Source: Tunturiibacter gelidiferens
GTDB taxonomy: Bacteria > Acidobacteriota > Terriglobia > Terriglobales > Acidobacteriaceae
Length of the DNA stretch: 64,000 nt
Direction of reading: 5' to 3'
Assembly: GCF_014201335.1 (NCBI RefSeq)
Contig: NZ_JACHEB010000002.1
Coordinates: 62,001 to 126,000 of the forward strand
Part shown: positions 25,682 to 36,071 of the stretch, piece by piece
Layout of the letters: each line of letters opens with the position of its first letter
Numbering within the stretch: the first letter of the stretch is position 1
Program-made: the position numbers and the translations under genes
Notes under the pieces: model-generated
What the model saw: only the letters and a program-made list of their open reading frames with translations
Told to the model about the DNA's origin: nothing
The model's database searches: none

Positions 25682-26060
25682 ATGGAAATTGATATGAATC
25701 AGTTTAAGGAAGACGAAGTGGTGCAGGAGAACGAAGGTGTTACGAAGCCCGCAGGCGATGGCATCGACCGGCGCAGTTTTGCGGGGTGCATGGCGCGGGC
25801 CGACACAGGGCTGCTGTGGTCGATGGTTAGCGGTGTGCCGACTTCGAAGCTGTTGGCGCAGACGATGAAGGGTGCTGGGACCGGAGTTGGGGAGGTAGAG
25901 GATTTTTCGTTTGTTAAATCAGCGATTGTCACATCGGATTTAACAAGGGCGCAAGAAATGGCTGACCGATCCGGATTTGATGGTCCCTGACAACAATATG
26001 AGCTTTAGCGTTCCCAAGGCAGAAGAGCGGAGGAACTTGATCGCTTATCTGAAGCAGTGA
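25682..26060 (+). pseudogene. deletion fusion of a metallophosphoesterase start and a cytochrome c end
   Basis: The frame begins like a Tat-exported metallophosphoesterase (GIDRRSFAGCMARADTG, SGVPTSKLLAQ, VEDFSFV). It then switches without a break to a C-terminal section of an exported c-type cytochrome (KSAIVTSDLTRAQEMADRSG). A frameshift follows: GFDG-P-stop in one frame, LMVPDNNMSFSVPKAEERRN and LIAYLKQ in the next, stop 26058-26060. Phosphoesterase and cytochrome genes of this type are often neighbours, so one deletion can explain the fusion. Confidence 0.6.
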
Positions 26061-26092
26061 CAAGAGGTTGACTCAATTGTAAAGGAGACCAT

Positions 26093-26581
26093 ATGTCGGA
26101 TTGGCTGAACGATGTGATCGGCAACGATTTGATTGCAGTCTACGAAGACCATTTTTTCACCGAGGACGCTATCCTTTGGCTCCGAGAAAGACCTCGCACT
26201 TTTGGCGAGCTGCGCGCGGAAGAGATCGACTGGTTGCGATGGATGGCCGCCAACATACAAGACAAGGATATGTTGGAAAAACTGTCGACGGATCCTGATA
26301 CCGATGTTCGTATGTGGGTGGCCTGCAACCCTGTAACCCCTCGATTAGTTCTCGAGACACTCGCAGAAGATCCTACCGTCTTCGTACGCAGAGGAGTTGC
26401 TCAAAACAGAAGCACACCTATGCATCTATTAATAAGACTTAACGCCGATCCGGACCTTCAAGTCCGATCGTTAGTTCTAAAAAACGCAGTAAAGAATTAT
26501 GCCTGTCCTAGTCAGACAATTGAATTACTTAGATTCTTCGGTCCGCAATCATCCACCCAAACTAAGGAACAACAAGCCTGA
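26093..26581 (+). CDS. leucine-rich-repeat-variant (LRV/HEAT-like) protein
   Basis: 162 residues. The centre repeats a 23-residue helical unit: LSTDPDTDVRMWVACNPVTP, LAEDPTVFVRRGVAQNRSTP, LNADPDLQVRSLVLKNAVKN. The DPD-x-x-VR-x-x-VA-x-N-x-x-TP pattern is the LRV type of HEAT-like solenoid, a protein-binding scaffold. The N-terminal 50 residues are acidic and helical. AAAGGAG lies five bases before the ATG. It looks intact between two decayed or unknown loci. The partner is unknown. Confidence 0.72.
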   Translation: MSDWLNDVIGNDLIAVYEDHFFTEDAILWLRERPRTFGELRAEEIDWLRWMAANIQDKDMLEKLSTDPDTDVRMWVACNPVTPRLVLETLAEDPTVFVRRGVAQNRSTPMHLLIRLNADPDLQVRSLVLKNAVKNYACPSQTIELLRFFGPQSSTQTKEQQA

Positions 26582-26692
26582 ATTTGGGCTATAGAAATAA
26601 GAGGTAGAAGTTTCTTAACGGCACCGCCGGCCCACAAGGATCGCAAGTCGGCAAACTGCGTCTCACTGTCAGCGAAGCTTGGAGGATATCCA

Positions 26693-28255
26693 ATGAGAAT
26701 GTTCAAAGATCTAGTTGGGCGATCGTCCTTTTCTGCTGCAAAGCCAATACAGATGCTGGCGGTTCTATTTATGGGATTCGCAACAGCCATCACGACGCAC
26801 GCGCAAAGCACCAATCTGGTGCCCTCGGCCGGCAGTGGTTCGGAGCAGGCATTCGTGGCAACATTCACCGACCCCAACGGCGTGCAGAATGTACAGTCAC
26901 TTTCTATCGCAATCGTGAACAACGCCGCTCTGGACATTCAGAGTGGGTTGCCCGCAAGTGGGTGCGTCGTAAACTTTATAGTCAGTTCAGGCATCATCCA
27001 GTTGGCACAGGACACAGGTAAATCATTCCTTACAACCACAGCTAACGCGGGAACAGACCGAACCGTGAGCAACTCTCAGTGCACCGTGTTAGGTGCTTCT
27101 TCGTCCATAACTACTTCTGTTAATACTGTGACTGCTAAGATTTTCGTGACTTTCACGGCATCATTCAGCGGTGGGAAGCAGATTTTCGTGTCGGTGGAAA
27201 ATCGCAATCAGGCTGGCGGTATGAATCTTCAGACAGAGGTTGGGACTTATGATGTTACCGCGAGTGTGTCCTCCGTATTTATCTCTCCCTCCTCCGGTAG
27301 CGGCTCGGATCAGACCTTCACGACGATCTATTCGGACTCAACCTCTCACATTCAATCGGTTGGTCTGAATATCAAGAGCTCGCGCAACAATACATCAGCA
27401 GCAAACGCATGTAAGCTGCGTTATGACCCCGACACGAGTAACATTTTCCTCGTAAACGATGCCGGTACAACTTACGGTTCTCCGATCATCGCAGGGTCGG
27501 CTACTAGCCTTAGCAACAGTCAATGCACCGTATACGGTATGGGCACCTCGGCCACAACCTTTGGCACCAATGTCATAGTCTATTTTAGGGTGTCATTTTT
27601 TCCAGGGTTTATTGGCGAAAAGGTTATTACGATGGGAGGAGCCGATGAAACCGGCGCTTCTACCTTCAGCGATCTGCCGCTTGGGACTTACTTAGTCACA
27701 GCGCCATCGTCTGGCGTCCAGGAGAGTTTTGATCTAACCAGCACGGCCGTTCGCGTGGCGTCAGTCGGAATACCTGCGACCTCGACCATTACGGTAATAC
27801 CGAACGAAAGCTTTAAAGGAAGAGTTCTACTGACGTGTACTGTAATTAGTCCGTCGGATGTCGTCAGCCCACCCACCTGCGGGTTTGACACCCCGCCCAT
27901 CTCGGTAACGGCACCAACGACGGCCACGCTCTTTATCAACACTACTGCGACATCTACCCAAGAGTTTCACGACCCCGTTCAGCAAACCTCCTTTGTTATC
28001 GGCGGCTTGACTATGGCAGCCATCTTATTCATTCCGTTGTCGCACCGCCGAAAATGGAGAACACTGCTTAGTCTCGCAGTTGTCGCTGTCAGCGTGGGAG
28101 CCTCCACCGGCTGCGCCATCACTCACAACCAAGGCAACACCATCATCTCCAGCACAACTTACTCTCGCACGCCCCCCGGGAGCTATATCGTCGCAGTAAC
28201 TGGGATAAGCGGTTCGATCACGGCAACGACAGCGGTGAGTGTCACTGTCAAGTGA
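26693..28255 (+). CDS. exported surface protein with a duplicated domain and C-terminal anchor
   Basis: 520 residues. The signal peptide ends near ATAITTHAQ. Two copies of a ~150-residue domain follow, each beginning PS-GSGS-Q-F (near 43 and 200) and each containing NSQCTV (near 122 and 280) with one further Cys. A beta-rich region (about 345-425) resembles bacterial Ig-like segments. A hydrophobic helix with a basic stop (FIPLSHRRKWRTLLSL) and a second hydrophobic stretch ending GASTGC follow. The design is typical of acidobacterial surface proteins. AGGA precedes the ATG. Function unknown. Confidence 0.72.
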   Translation: MRMFKDLVGRSSFSAAKPIQMLAVLFMGFATAITTHAQSTNLVPSAGSGSEQAFVATFTDPNGVQNVQSLSIAIVNNAALDIQSGLPASGCVVNFIVSSGIIQLAQDTGKSFLTTTANAGTDRTVSNSQCTVLGASSSITTSVNTVTAKIFVTFTASFSGGKQIFVSVENRNQAGGMNLQTEVGTYDVTASVSSVFISPSSGSGSDQTFTTIYSDSTSHIQSVGLNIKSSRNNTSAANACKLRYDPDTSNIFLVNDAGTTYGSPIIAGSATSLSNSQCTVYGMGTSATTFGTNVIVYFRVSFFPGFIGEKVITMGGADETGASTFSDLPLGTYLVTAPSSGVQESFDLTSTAVRVASVGIPATSTITVIPNESFKGRVLLTCTVISPSDVVSPPTCGFDTPPISVTAPTTATLFINTTATSTQEFHDPVQQTSFVIGGLTMAAILFIPLSHRRKWRTLLSLAVVAVSVGASTGCAITHNQGNTIISSTTYSRTPPGSYIVAVTGISGSITATTAVSVTVK

Positions 28256-28279
28256 GCGCCCGAGTGAAATTGACGAAGA

Positions 28280-28426
28280 TAGGCTAGGGCTCAGGTTTGC
28301 CTGCACATACGTCCGGTTAGTTTGTGCTAGGGCCGCGATCGACAAAAATCCACTGAGTGCGACGAGCACAACTGAGTAGAAGAAGTTCTTCCCGGCTTTT
28401 GCGCTAAAAGAACTGAGGCTATTCAA
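28280..28426 (-). pseudogene. signal-peptide fragment of an exported protein
   Basis: From a TTG at 28426 the minus strand encodes KAGKNFFYSVVLVALSGFLS, then IAALAQTNRTYVQANLSPS, a clear signal peptide with an A-L-A-Q cleavage site. Downstream the frame runs antisense through the 3' end of the 26693-28255 gene with no sensible composition. The N-terminus resembles acidobacterial beta-helix proteins (ALAQ-NRT-YV), so this is probably a truncated start. Confidence 0.35.
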
Positions 28427-29140
28427 AGCGAGGGGGAAGCGTCATGGAAGTACGGCTTGAAGTTACTGAGTAACACGGTGATGCAGTTCACGTACGCTCA
28501 CCAAAGGCCGCGCCGATCTCCGCTATGTTCTTTGGGCGTACGAATGACGAAAGAAGAATTTGGGGAATTAACTGGAGAGGGGGTAGCCTGCCAAACGAAA
28601 GACGGGTGGATCGCCAAATTCTCTGTTGCTTGGCTTCCATATGAGGATTGGCATCCCGTTGCGGGAGCGGTCGCAAATGCACGGCTTATCGTGCCACTGG
28701 CGCGTGCGCAGGCAGGCTATGTCTTAGGTAGTGTCGTGTCTTTCGTTCTGACCAGATGAAGGAATCCTTGGCACATGTTGGGCGTGAATCATACGGCAGT
28801 CCGTCACTTGAGTCCATCCCGCAAATGTATGGTCCGCCGTCTGACTGCAAGGGAAAAGCGAGGGGGCGATAGACAGGTCTGCGCAAAATGTATTCGGCCT
28901 TTTGTTGGACATTAGAATCTCCTGGCCATGATGAGTTGCGCTGGGTGCTCTTCCTGATAAACGGGACGGTCATTGAGAACCATTTGCGGGATGAGGTTTC
29001 GAGCACCGTGGGGAACTGTTCGGTCGTCCTAGCTATCCAGTGCAGACCTTGGTGGGAACTCTAATCGTCGTCGTCGTGGTGCGGTAAAGTGGGAGCGCGA
29101 TTCTGCGCTTACAAGCCGAAGTCGTCTTTTCCGCGCCTGC
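28427..29140. other. stretch without a supported gene
   Basis: About 700 bases before the IS110 remnant. A plus-strand frame at 28457-28759 (GEGVACQTKDGWIAKFSVAW in its middle) is the best candidate, but it has no ribosome site or family. It may be another gene fragment. Confidence 0.3.
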
Positions 29141-30210
29141 TCAGATGGCCATCGAGATCGTTGTGGAACGGTACTCGTCGCCGCTCGATAGCACCGCCCA
29201 TGCGATGCGGGCCAGCTTGTTGGCTGCGGCCGTGATCACTACCTTGACCGAGGACCGGCGCTCAAGAGCGTTGAGCCAGGGACCGAACGGCGATCGTTCT
29301 CGCTTGACGCGGAGGACGGCGGATCGGGCACCATGCACAAGCAGCTTCCTCAGATAGCTGTTGCCGCGCTTGCTGAGGCCGAAGAGTCTGGCCTTGCCGC
29401 CGGTCGAGTGCTGTCGCGGCACAAGTCCCAGCCAAGGAGGAAAACTCCCGGCCCTTATGAAAGGCCGCTCCGTTGCCGATCGCTGCTACGATCGTGGTTG
29501 CAACCAGAGGCCCAATACCCGGGATCTGTCTGAGTCGCTGGCAGGCTGGATCGGAAGAGGCGATCTGTTCAACCTCCACGTTCATCGCAACGATCTGTCG
29601 CTCCAGATCCTTCCACTCGTTCCAGAGCAGGCTGACGAGGTTGCGCATGCGTAGGGTCAGGTTCGCATTGTTCTCGAGGATCTCTGGCACCGCCAGCTTC
29701 AGCTTCGCTGGCGTCTTTGCGAACACCATGCCACGCTCGAGCAGGAAGGCCCGTAGTTGGTTGATGACGGAGGTTCGACGGGCGACAAGGCGATCACGCA
29801 CACGATGCATCGCCTGAAGGTCGAGCTGGTCGTCTGTCTTGATCGGAACGAAGCGCATGTTCTGTCGGTCCACAGCTTCAGCAATCGCTTCGGCATCGAG
29901 AAAGTCGTTCTGGTTGGACTTCACAAACGGCTTCACGAACTGAGCTGGGATCAGCTTCACATCATGGCCTTGCTCTCTCAGAGCCCGACCGAGGAAGTGA
30001 GCACCCGAACAAGCCTCCATCCCGATCAGGCAGGTCTGCAGGTTGGCGGTAAATAGGATGAGCTGCTTCTGGTTGAATTTCCTCCTCAACAGAACCTTGC
30101 CAGCTGCGTTGAGGGCTACGAGGGGAAAGGGTCGTCTTGCCAAGATCTATGCCAACCGAACGAATCTGCTGTCGATGATCCTCCTTGAACCTGCCAACAA
30201 GATCACCCAC
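29141..30210 (-). mobile_element. IS110-family transposase, inactivated by two frameshifts
   Basis: Three minus-strand frames join into a full IS110 transposase. IRSVGIDLGKTT (RuvC-like DEDD domain) shifts at a C-run near 30135 to PLVALNAAGKVLLRRKFNQK. This frame carries GMEACSGAHFLGRALREQ, the acidic DAEAIAEAV and the C-terminal RQIPGIGPLVATTIVAAIG block. An extra base near 29425 moves the rest to PRQHSTGGKARLFGLSKRG and ANKLARIAWAVLS, with stop at 29141. Each shift is one base. IS110 elements lack clear inverted ends, so the element's limits are not set. It is probably immobile. Confidence 0.85.
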
Positions 30211-30644
30211 TTCAATGTGGAGATCAAGCGGCGGACCATCTCATTAACGGGGTTGTGGGAAACTACCCCGATAACCTCGTTTTTGTCTTGGGTCCATTGC
30301 CCCCGGTGACAGCAATGTTGGGTTTATCCCTTGTAAGGAATACCGATGGGATTGTTGAAGAGAGCTGTGATGTCTGTCGACCGTAACATATTTTCTTGGA
30401 TTATCACGCGTGCAAATTGGTCCAAAAAATCGTCCGCGAACTCTTCGCATTTTTGCGGGAGGTGTGTACTTTAGGGTTCGTCTCCCAGTTTTCCCCTTCT
30501 CGTCTTTGGCCTGTCTTTAGGCGTGTTAGGTTTCAATTTCGGTTCCTTGAGGTTTTTCGAACGTGAGATGCTCTGTTTGTCTGCTGCGCCGTTTCTGCTC
30601 CCTTCGACACCACTCTTTTATGTTCTTCCTTTACACACCGTCCT
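30211..30644. other. gene-free stretch between IS110 remnant and lipoprotein pseudogene
   Basis: 434 bases, T-rich on the plus strand in its right half. No frame with supporting features. It may include the IS110 non-coding end, which in this family carries the recombination or guide-RNA region, but no boundary could be identified by eye. Confidence 0.35.
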
Positions 30645-31878
30645 ATGCGTGCTTTTGATTGCTGCGTTTGTTCGCCGTGTGTCTCGCCCATGACTTGGAC
30701 ATGGCTTCTGGTCGCGATGCTTGCGATAACCGGGTGTGGTATGGAGGATCGCCGGCAATGGCGTCAGGGGCAGCGCCGATGATCACCGCGCAGCCGGCGA
30801 GCGCGAAAATCCCACTTGACAGCGCTGCGATGCTGATGGTGGCGGCGACGGGAACCGGTCCACTGAGCTACCAGTGGACGGAGAACGGGAATGCCGTTCC
30901 GGGTGCGACGTCGGCGAGCCTGACGACGGCTGCGCTGCAACTGGCGGACTCGGGCGATAAGTTCACGGTGACGGTGACCAACGCTTACGGCTCGGTCACC
31001 AGCAATGTGGCGACAGCCACGATCGGGCCGCGGTCGCCGGCGCAGCAGGATATGCGCTTCAAACATGTGCAACTCGCGCCGGCCCTGGAGGGGATCGAGG
31101 CGACCAACATTGAGGCAGTGATTCCGGGAAACATGTCTGAGGCGACTTTCCCCAGTGCGGTCGGCTCGACCCTGATGGTTGGTAACCAGGATTGCCGCAC
31201 CTCCGCGAACCTGACCTCCTGCGCGTGGCACTTGCAGGAGTTTGCGGCACCCGCCGGGATACAGGGCTTTAACTCGTCATATCAGGCGGACGCGCTGACG
31301 AATCTTGATAGCGATCTAGCGGCGGTGGGTGCGAATTCCGTCTTAACGTCTCTGGACGAGCAAAATGGGCAGGGATTCGCGTATGGGGTGTTTGCGTATT
31401 CGGTGGAGACGGATCCGACGGTGTCAAACGGGTTCGCGATGCAGCGCGCGACGGTGACGGATGCTTACGCTGGCGACGACAGTGTCGGCGATGGCGGCAA
31501 AGGGAGTGGGGGTCACGGCGGCGTCAGTGAACAGCGCCGCGGGCATCGATCTGGTGGCGTATGGCTGGAGAGGTGACCAGGGTACGACGTACGACGCATA
31601 GGCGGTGTTGATTACGTACGTGACCTCGGGCCGCAGGCGCTGAGCCTGGCGCAGCAGGGCTACATCATCACAGCGGTAGGAACGGCGGACGCGAATCAGA
31701 TGTTGCTGGTGGGCACGAAGGTGCATGGCGATACTCTGCCGCGCAACCTCGCCTACGCCGGTTTTCACGGGGCCGGCGGCATCTCGTCGAATGGCCAGAT
31801 TGTCGTCGGACGTCTTTGGGCAACGACGCGGGGAACAACCCGAACCTGCCCGCCGTCGAGATCCTGTTGGCTCAATAG
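30645..31878 (+). pseudogene. Ig-like-domain lipoprotein, multiply frameshifted
   Basis: ATG 30645 opens a lipoprotein signal (TWTWLLVAMLAITGC lipobox), then the frame shifts to SPAMASGAAPMITAQPAS and an Ig-like domain (LSYQWTENGNAVPGATSASL, YGSVTSNVATA). Later blocks fall in further frames: AAKGVGVTAASVNSAAGIDL with an internal TAG, YIITAVGTADANQMLLVGTK, and finally NNPNLPAVEILLAQ before TAG 31876-31878. At least four shifts and one stop are needed. It was probably a ~400-residue secreted adhesion-like protein. Confidence 0.7.
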
Positions 31879-32024
31879 GTCAGCGCTTCTTCGGAGTGAC
31901 ATGAGTCACAACAAACATCAACCGTCGAGGCGCTTCGGACTGATGCGCCTGCTGCCACTTTTGCATATAGACGACAACATCGTCCCCAAAAGCGCAAAGA
32001 TTGTGGGATTGGTAACACGAATTA

Positions 32025-32332
32025 GCCCATGCAGTCCGTTTCAATTCGATGAGCACCTTGTTCTTGTCGAAGGCCCGGCCTACGAAGCTCGGAAAGCGTG
32101 AAGTGCGGGACATCGTAGATGCCAAGATCGCTCGTGTATTCAACGGTGCCGGTAAGGAAGCCGCGGCCGAGCGTAGAGTAGGAATGAAACCGATGCCGAG
32201 TTCGCGTAGGGTAGGCATATCTTCGCTTCGACGTGGCGTTTCCAGAAAGAATACTCGGTCTGCAGCGCAGTGATTGGATCACCTCGTGGGCGCGGCGGAT
32301 GGTTGTGGGGGATGCCTCTGAGGTGCTTAGCC
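32025..32332 (-). pseudogene. aldo/keto reductase C-terminal remnant
   Basis: Successive minus-strand frames give SEASPTTIRRAHEV, PITALQTEYSFWKRHVEAKI, LPTLRELGIGFI with YSTLGRGFLTGTVEY, and PSFVGRAFDKNKVLIELKR. These are consecutive blocks of the AKR family after the catalytic half (the E-A-S-x-x-T-I-RRAH and S-x-LGRGFLTG motifs). The N-terminal catalytic half is absent and at least three frameshifts split what is left. Confidence 0.72.
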
Positions 32333-32633
32333 GTGTTGCGAAATTCGCAATTCGAGGCGAAGGATCTTCGCGGGATTGGGGACCTGCGGCGCACGCGTGG
32401 GTGCGACCTATCGACGACTCTGGAACTTGTCTCTTGTTTGTCACACAGTTGTCAAATCAAGTCAAAACCCTCTTTACGTTGCTGACAAACGATGAGGGCA
32501 AAGTAGATCATTAAATCTCAAGTATGACGTTCTTCCGCTCCCGTTCACGGTTATGTCGCCCGTTACCCAGAACAGCTTTACATCTTGTGGGTCCGTAGAT
32601 CGGTAGCTCGGACCTTGTAGAAAGGGGTGAAGG

Positions 32634-33905
32634 ATGAAACCCAAACACCTGCTTCATCCAATTCAAACAGCGAAGAAGGCGAAGGCTCTCTTTACGATAT
32701 GGCTCGAGATGTGGAAGTTTGCGAACCACAGCGAACTTCGTTTCAAAGGGGACCATCGCTACGATCTACAGAACGTGACCGATGGATTTGCTTCTCGCAT
32801 CGATACGACAGACGATGACACGGAACTGCTTGAGCGAATCTGCGCTGCCTACAGTAAGGCGAACGAACGCCTGCAGTCTGCACCGGTGGCCTACCGGCCG
32901 ACCCACCGATGGGAGCAGATACGGCAGCAGAGCCTTGGCCCGGTCGTACAGGCACTGCTCACGCGAGACATTCCGGCCTTACGGGCGATGTATCGAAATT
33001 TCTTCCGGGACGCTTGCTCCTCCGGTCTATTGGGCGCGCCGTTCGGGCTGGCGAAGGCGTACTTTGGTGGCAACATCAAAGATCTCCACCGACGCTTCTA
33101 CCTAAGCCACGCCTTATATCGCTACGATTACTGGAAGGAGCAAACAGACGGCCGCTTCCCCCTTCGCGATCTCTACGGCCCTGGTGTCGGAAATCCCTTC
33201 GGTGTCCAGATTGATGGCACACACATTCACGTGGGCGCGGAGTACGCTCACTATTGCGCCCATAGAATCGATAGCATGCTCTCCGCGGGCCGAGCCACGG
33301 TCGTCGAATTCGGCGGCGGGTACGGCAACATGGCGTATTACCTGCTTCGCGACAGACCTGAACTTACCTATATCGACTTCGACGTGCCGGAGAGCATCGC
33401 ACTGAGTTCGTACTACCTACTCAAAGCTTTCCCAAGCCTCGAGTTCTTGCTTTACGGCGAAGAAGAACTGACCTGCCCAGCCATCGCACGTGCTGATGTC
33501 ATCCTTATGCCTGCGTTTGAGATCGCCGCGATTCCAGCTGCCAGTATCGACGTGAGCTTCAGCTCTGATGGCATCTCCGCTCTCTCGGAAGATGCCCCGA
33601 AGGCGTACCTCAAGGACATCGATCGGATAACCTGCGACAGCTTCTTCTGCATCGGTAAAAAACCAACCAGCGAATCCATCTCGGAACTCATCGCCAGAGA
33701 GCACGCATCCTTTCAGCTTGCGGAGACTCGCTCCTCCGGCTGGCACAGCCACAAGATATCTGGGGCAGGCGTAGGTGGTGAGGCTGGCCTCGCTGCTTCG
33801 ACGATGTTTGAGCAACACTACCGGCGGCTACTCTCTCATGAGCCCCCCCAGGAAGTGGCTCTGGCAGGTCAGAACAGGACAGAGGTGCGAAGCCCGCCGA
33901 ACTGA
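32634..33905 (+). CDS. putative sugar O-methyltransferase
   Basis: 423 residues. The SAM-binding glycine loop VVEFGGGYGNMAYYLLRDRP lies near residue 222, followed by the acidic strand end YIDFDVPESIALSSYYL. The long N-terminal region and layout match the putative sugar O-methyltransferase family (TIGR04371 type), which modifies surface polysaccharide. AAAGGGG is six bases before the ATG. The last 20 residues look extra. It is isolated, without a polysaccharide cluster nearby, and full length in an otherwise decayed region. Confidence 0.7.
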   Translation: MKPKHLLHPIQTAKKAKALFTIWLEMWKFANHSELRFKGDHRYDLQNVTDGFASRIDTTDDDTELLERICAAYSKANERLQSAPVAYRPTHRWEQIRQQSLGPVVQALLTRDIPALRAMYRNFFRDACSSGLLGAPFGLAKAYFGGNIKDLHRRFYLSHALYRYDYWKEQTDGRFPLRDLYGPGVGNPFGVQIDGTHIHVGAEYAHYCAHRIDSMLSAGRATVVEFGGGYGNMAYYLLRDRPELTYIDFDVPESIALSSYYLLKAFPSLEFLLYGEEELTCPAIARADVILMPAFEIAAIPAASIDVSFSSDGISALSEDAPKAYLKDIDRITCDSFFCIGKKPTSESISELIAREHASFQLAETRSSGWHSHKISGAGVGGEAGLAASTMFEQHYRRLLSHEPPQEVALAGQNRTEVRSPPN

Positions 33906-34006
33906 GGCTTCGAACCGCAATCTACAACCTATTCGCAACGAATCTGTAAGCTTGGTCAACCGCGAACGAAAGGCAGCCATCCCCTTCGTTCCATTCAGGA
34001 ACCGCA

Positions 34007-34657
34007 ATGCCTGTTACCTTAATGCCGAAACAAAAGTCCATTCTCCGCCAGCGCCGGCTGTTCAAGCCCGCGCTCTGGATCGTGATGGCAACGGCAGCTC
34101 TTTACATCATCCTGCACATTGAAGTACCCCTCCTCCGTCAATACACCGAGCGAAACTACTTCCGCACCATTCCGTTTCTCATCTTCCCCCACATCGTTGC
34201 GGGCATTCTCGCGTTACTCTGCGGGCCACTGCAGTTCTCCTACCGCCTCCGCCATCGAAGCCCAAAGTTTCATCGCGTCCTTGGGAGGGTCTATGTCATC
34301 TCCGTGCTGATAGCCGCACCGCTGGCGATCGTCCTCGCCTACAATCGCCGCATCCCCCACATGATGCCGTACTTCTTTCTGGCGAGCAGCCTGCAGGCGT
34401 CCACGTGGATCGTCACCACTGTCGCCGCGTTTCTCACTGCGCGCAATCGGCATATCCAACAGCACCGCCAATGGATGGTCCGCTCCTACGCCGTCACGTT
34501 TACCTTCATCGGCATCCGCGTTCTGGTGCAGTTTCCCTTCGCGGTCCCGCACACCGGCGCCAACTTCTCGCTGGAGATCGTCTTCGTCACCTTCATGGCG
34601 ATTCTCCTCTCGGATATCGGCTTGAGCTGGCACGAACTCTTCCACCGCCGCTTATGA
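34007..34657 (+). CDS. DUF2306 membrane protein
   Basis: 216 residues with about six hydrophobic segments. Family landmarks are FPHIVAGILALLCGPLQF, RHRSPKFHRVLGRVYVISVL, and RHIQQHRQWMVRSYAVTFT, where histidines H-R-x-x-GR and H-R-x-WM-x-RS may bind haem or metal. DUF2306 proteins are uncharacterised inner-membrane proteins. AGGA lies five bases before the ATG; an ATG at 34022 is an alternative. Neighbours give no functional clue. Confidence 0.78.
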   Translation: MPVTLMPKQKSILRQRRLFKPALWIVMATAALYIILHIEVPLLRQYTERNYFRTIPFLIFPHIVAGILALLCGPLQFSYRLRHRSPKFHRVLGRVYVISVLIAAPLAIVLAYNRRIPHMMPYFFLASSLQASTWIVTTVAAFLTARNRHIQQHRQWMVRSYAVTFTFIGIRVLVQFPFAVPHTGANFSLEIVFVTFMAILLSDIGLSWHELFHRRL

Positions 34658-34750
34658 TCCGCCCTGACTGACGTTGCGCGTTCAAGAAAGAGGCCTTTCA
34701 CAGGGCGAGTGGAAAGAATTAATCAATTTCGGAGAGAGTAGGTTTAGTTC

Positions 34751-35698
34751 ATGAAGCCGTTTCGTGAGATCAGTGCGAATCAATTGCCATCGCTTTCTCT
34801 GCCGGACGAGATGAAGGCGTGGGGTTACCTGTTGATCCGGAACGTGCTGCCTGTGGAGGATGTTACCCGGATGGTGGAAGAAATCACGCGGATCGTGTCC
34901 GCCTCAGGTTGGTTGCTGCCCGACCGAAGTCCCGCAGAACGCGTGTCCGATGTGCGTGCGGCCTGTGGTGATCCTGACCCGGCGTTCAAGCGGGTCTATG
35001 AGCAGATCTTCAACCTCCAGGCGTTCCATGCGTTTGCTCACCATCCCGCATTGCGACAGGTGATGCATCTGTTGGTGGGACAGGATCTGTTGGTACATCC
35101 CAAACCGATTGGCCGGTTGATCTTTCCCAATTGCGATCGACTGGTTATTCATGCCCATCAGGATCATCGCTCGCTCGATGGCGATGCGGAGAGCTTTACC
35201 GCGTGGATGCCGCTGCACGATTGCCCGGTAGAAGTGGGACCGCTACGAGTTATGGAAGCTTCACATGTCTACGGTCTTCAAGGTGTTGATCCGACAACCG
35301 GCATCATTGCGAAGGAGACGGCGCACGGAGGCGAGTGGGTGGGTGGCCCCATCTATGCCGGGGATGTGCTGATCTTTCATAGTTTGACGGTGCATGCGGC
35401 TACGCCGAATACCTCCACCCAGCTGCGCATCTCGATAGATTGCAGGTTTCAAGACGCTCGGCGCTCGGTAAATCCCGCGAACTTTGTCTTTCCGGGAAGC
35501 AGCAACGAGAAGTCGTGGGAGACGATCTATGCCGGATGGCCGTCGGAGGAGTTGAAGTACTTTTGGAAGAAGATGCCGCTACTGTTCGAACCATCCAGGG
35601 TAACGCTAGCGAAGTTGGCCAATACGGAGGCGGAGCCGAGGCTGCGGGCGCGGTATGCCAGAATCCTGGATCAGCTCGAAGCTCAGGGCTTGAGTTGA
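34751..35698 (+). CDS. phytanoyl-CoA dioxygenase (PhyH) family protein
   Basis: 315 residues. The facial triad of the Fe(II)/2-oxoglutarate oxygenase fold can be placed: H and D in HAHQDHRSL near 136-140, and the distal His in FHSLTVHAATPN near 215. The 2-oxoglutarate-binding Arg follows in QLRISIDCRFQ. A related PhyH branch acts on small-molecule metabolites as well as acyl-CoA, so the substrate is open. It follows DUF2306 by about 90 bases on the same strand. No frameshift is seen. Confidence 0.88.
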   Translation: MKPFREISANQLPSLSLPDEMKAWGYLLIRNVLPVEDVTRMVEEITRIVSASGWLLPDRSPAERVSDVRAACGDPDPAFKRVYEQIFNLQAFHAFAHHPALRQVMHLLVGQDLLVHPKPIGRLIFPNCDRLVIHAHQDHRSLDGDAESFTAWMPLHDCPVEVGPLRVMEASHVYGLQGVDPTTGIIAKETAHGGEWVGGPIYAGDVLIFHSLTVHAATPNTSTQLRISIDCRFQDARRSVNPANFVFPGSSNEKSWETIYAGWPSEELKYFWKKMPLLFEPSRVTLAKLANTEAEPRLRARYARILDQLEAQGLS

Positions 35699-36071
35699 GA
35701 TAAGTCGATTCATACTCTTGTATGCGAATATCCAAACGGCCTAGCTCCGAAAGAGCGCCAGAGTTCCTTGGACAGGCAGCATCGCGAGCATCCATTTGAG
35801 CTTGTGAAAAGATCGTCGTGCCATCACCAATATCCTATCCTGACGGAAACGTAGTTCCCCGAAAGTCGGCCATGACAACAGGATCGCCCGCGATCAAGCA
35901 TCCACCCGTCTTGTCATGCTGCTTAACAAAATGGGGCTCAGGAAGGGATCCGCCTCAGTGAAATACCGCTGCGAATGAGCGCAGATTATTCTCGGCGACT
36001 GCAATTAGTAGTTCGGGTCGGATAACCGGCAATCCGGAAACTATTCCCTAGTACCCGAAAAGTCCCCTAAT
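35699..36071. other. gene-free stretch
   Basis: 373 bases between two convergent genes. No supported gene, clear hairpin terminator or repeat was found. Confidence 0.4.
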
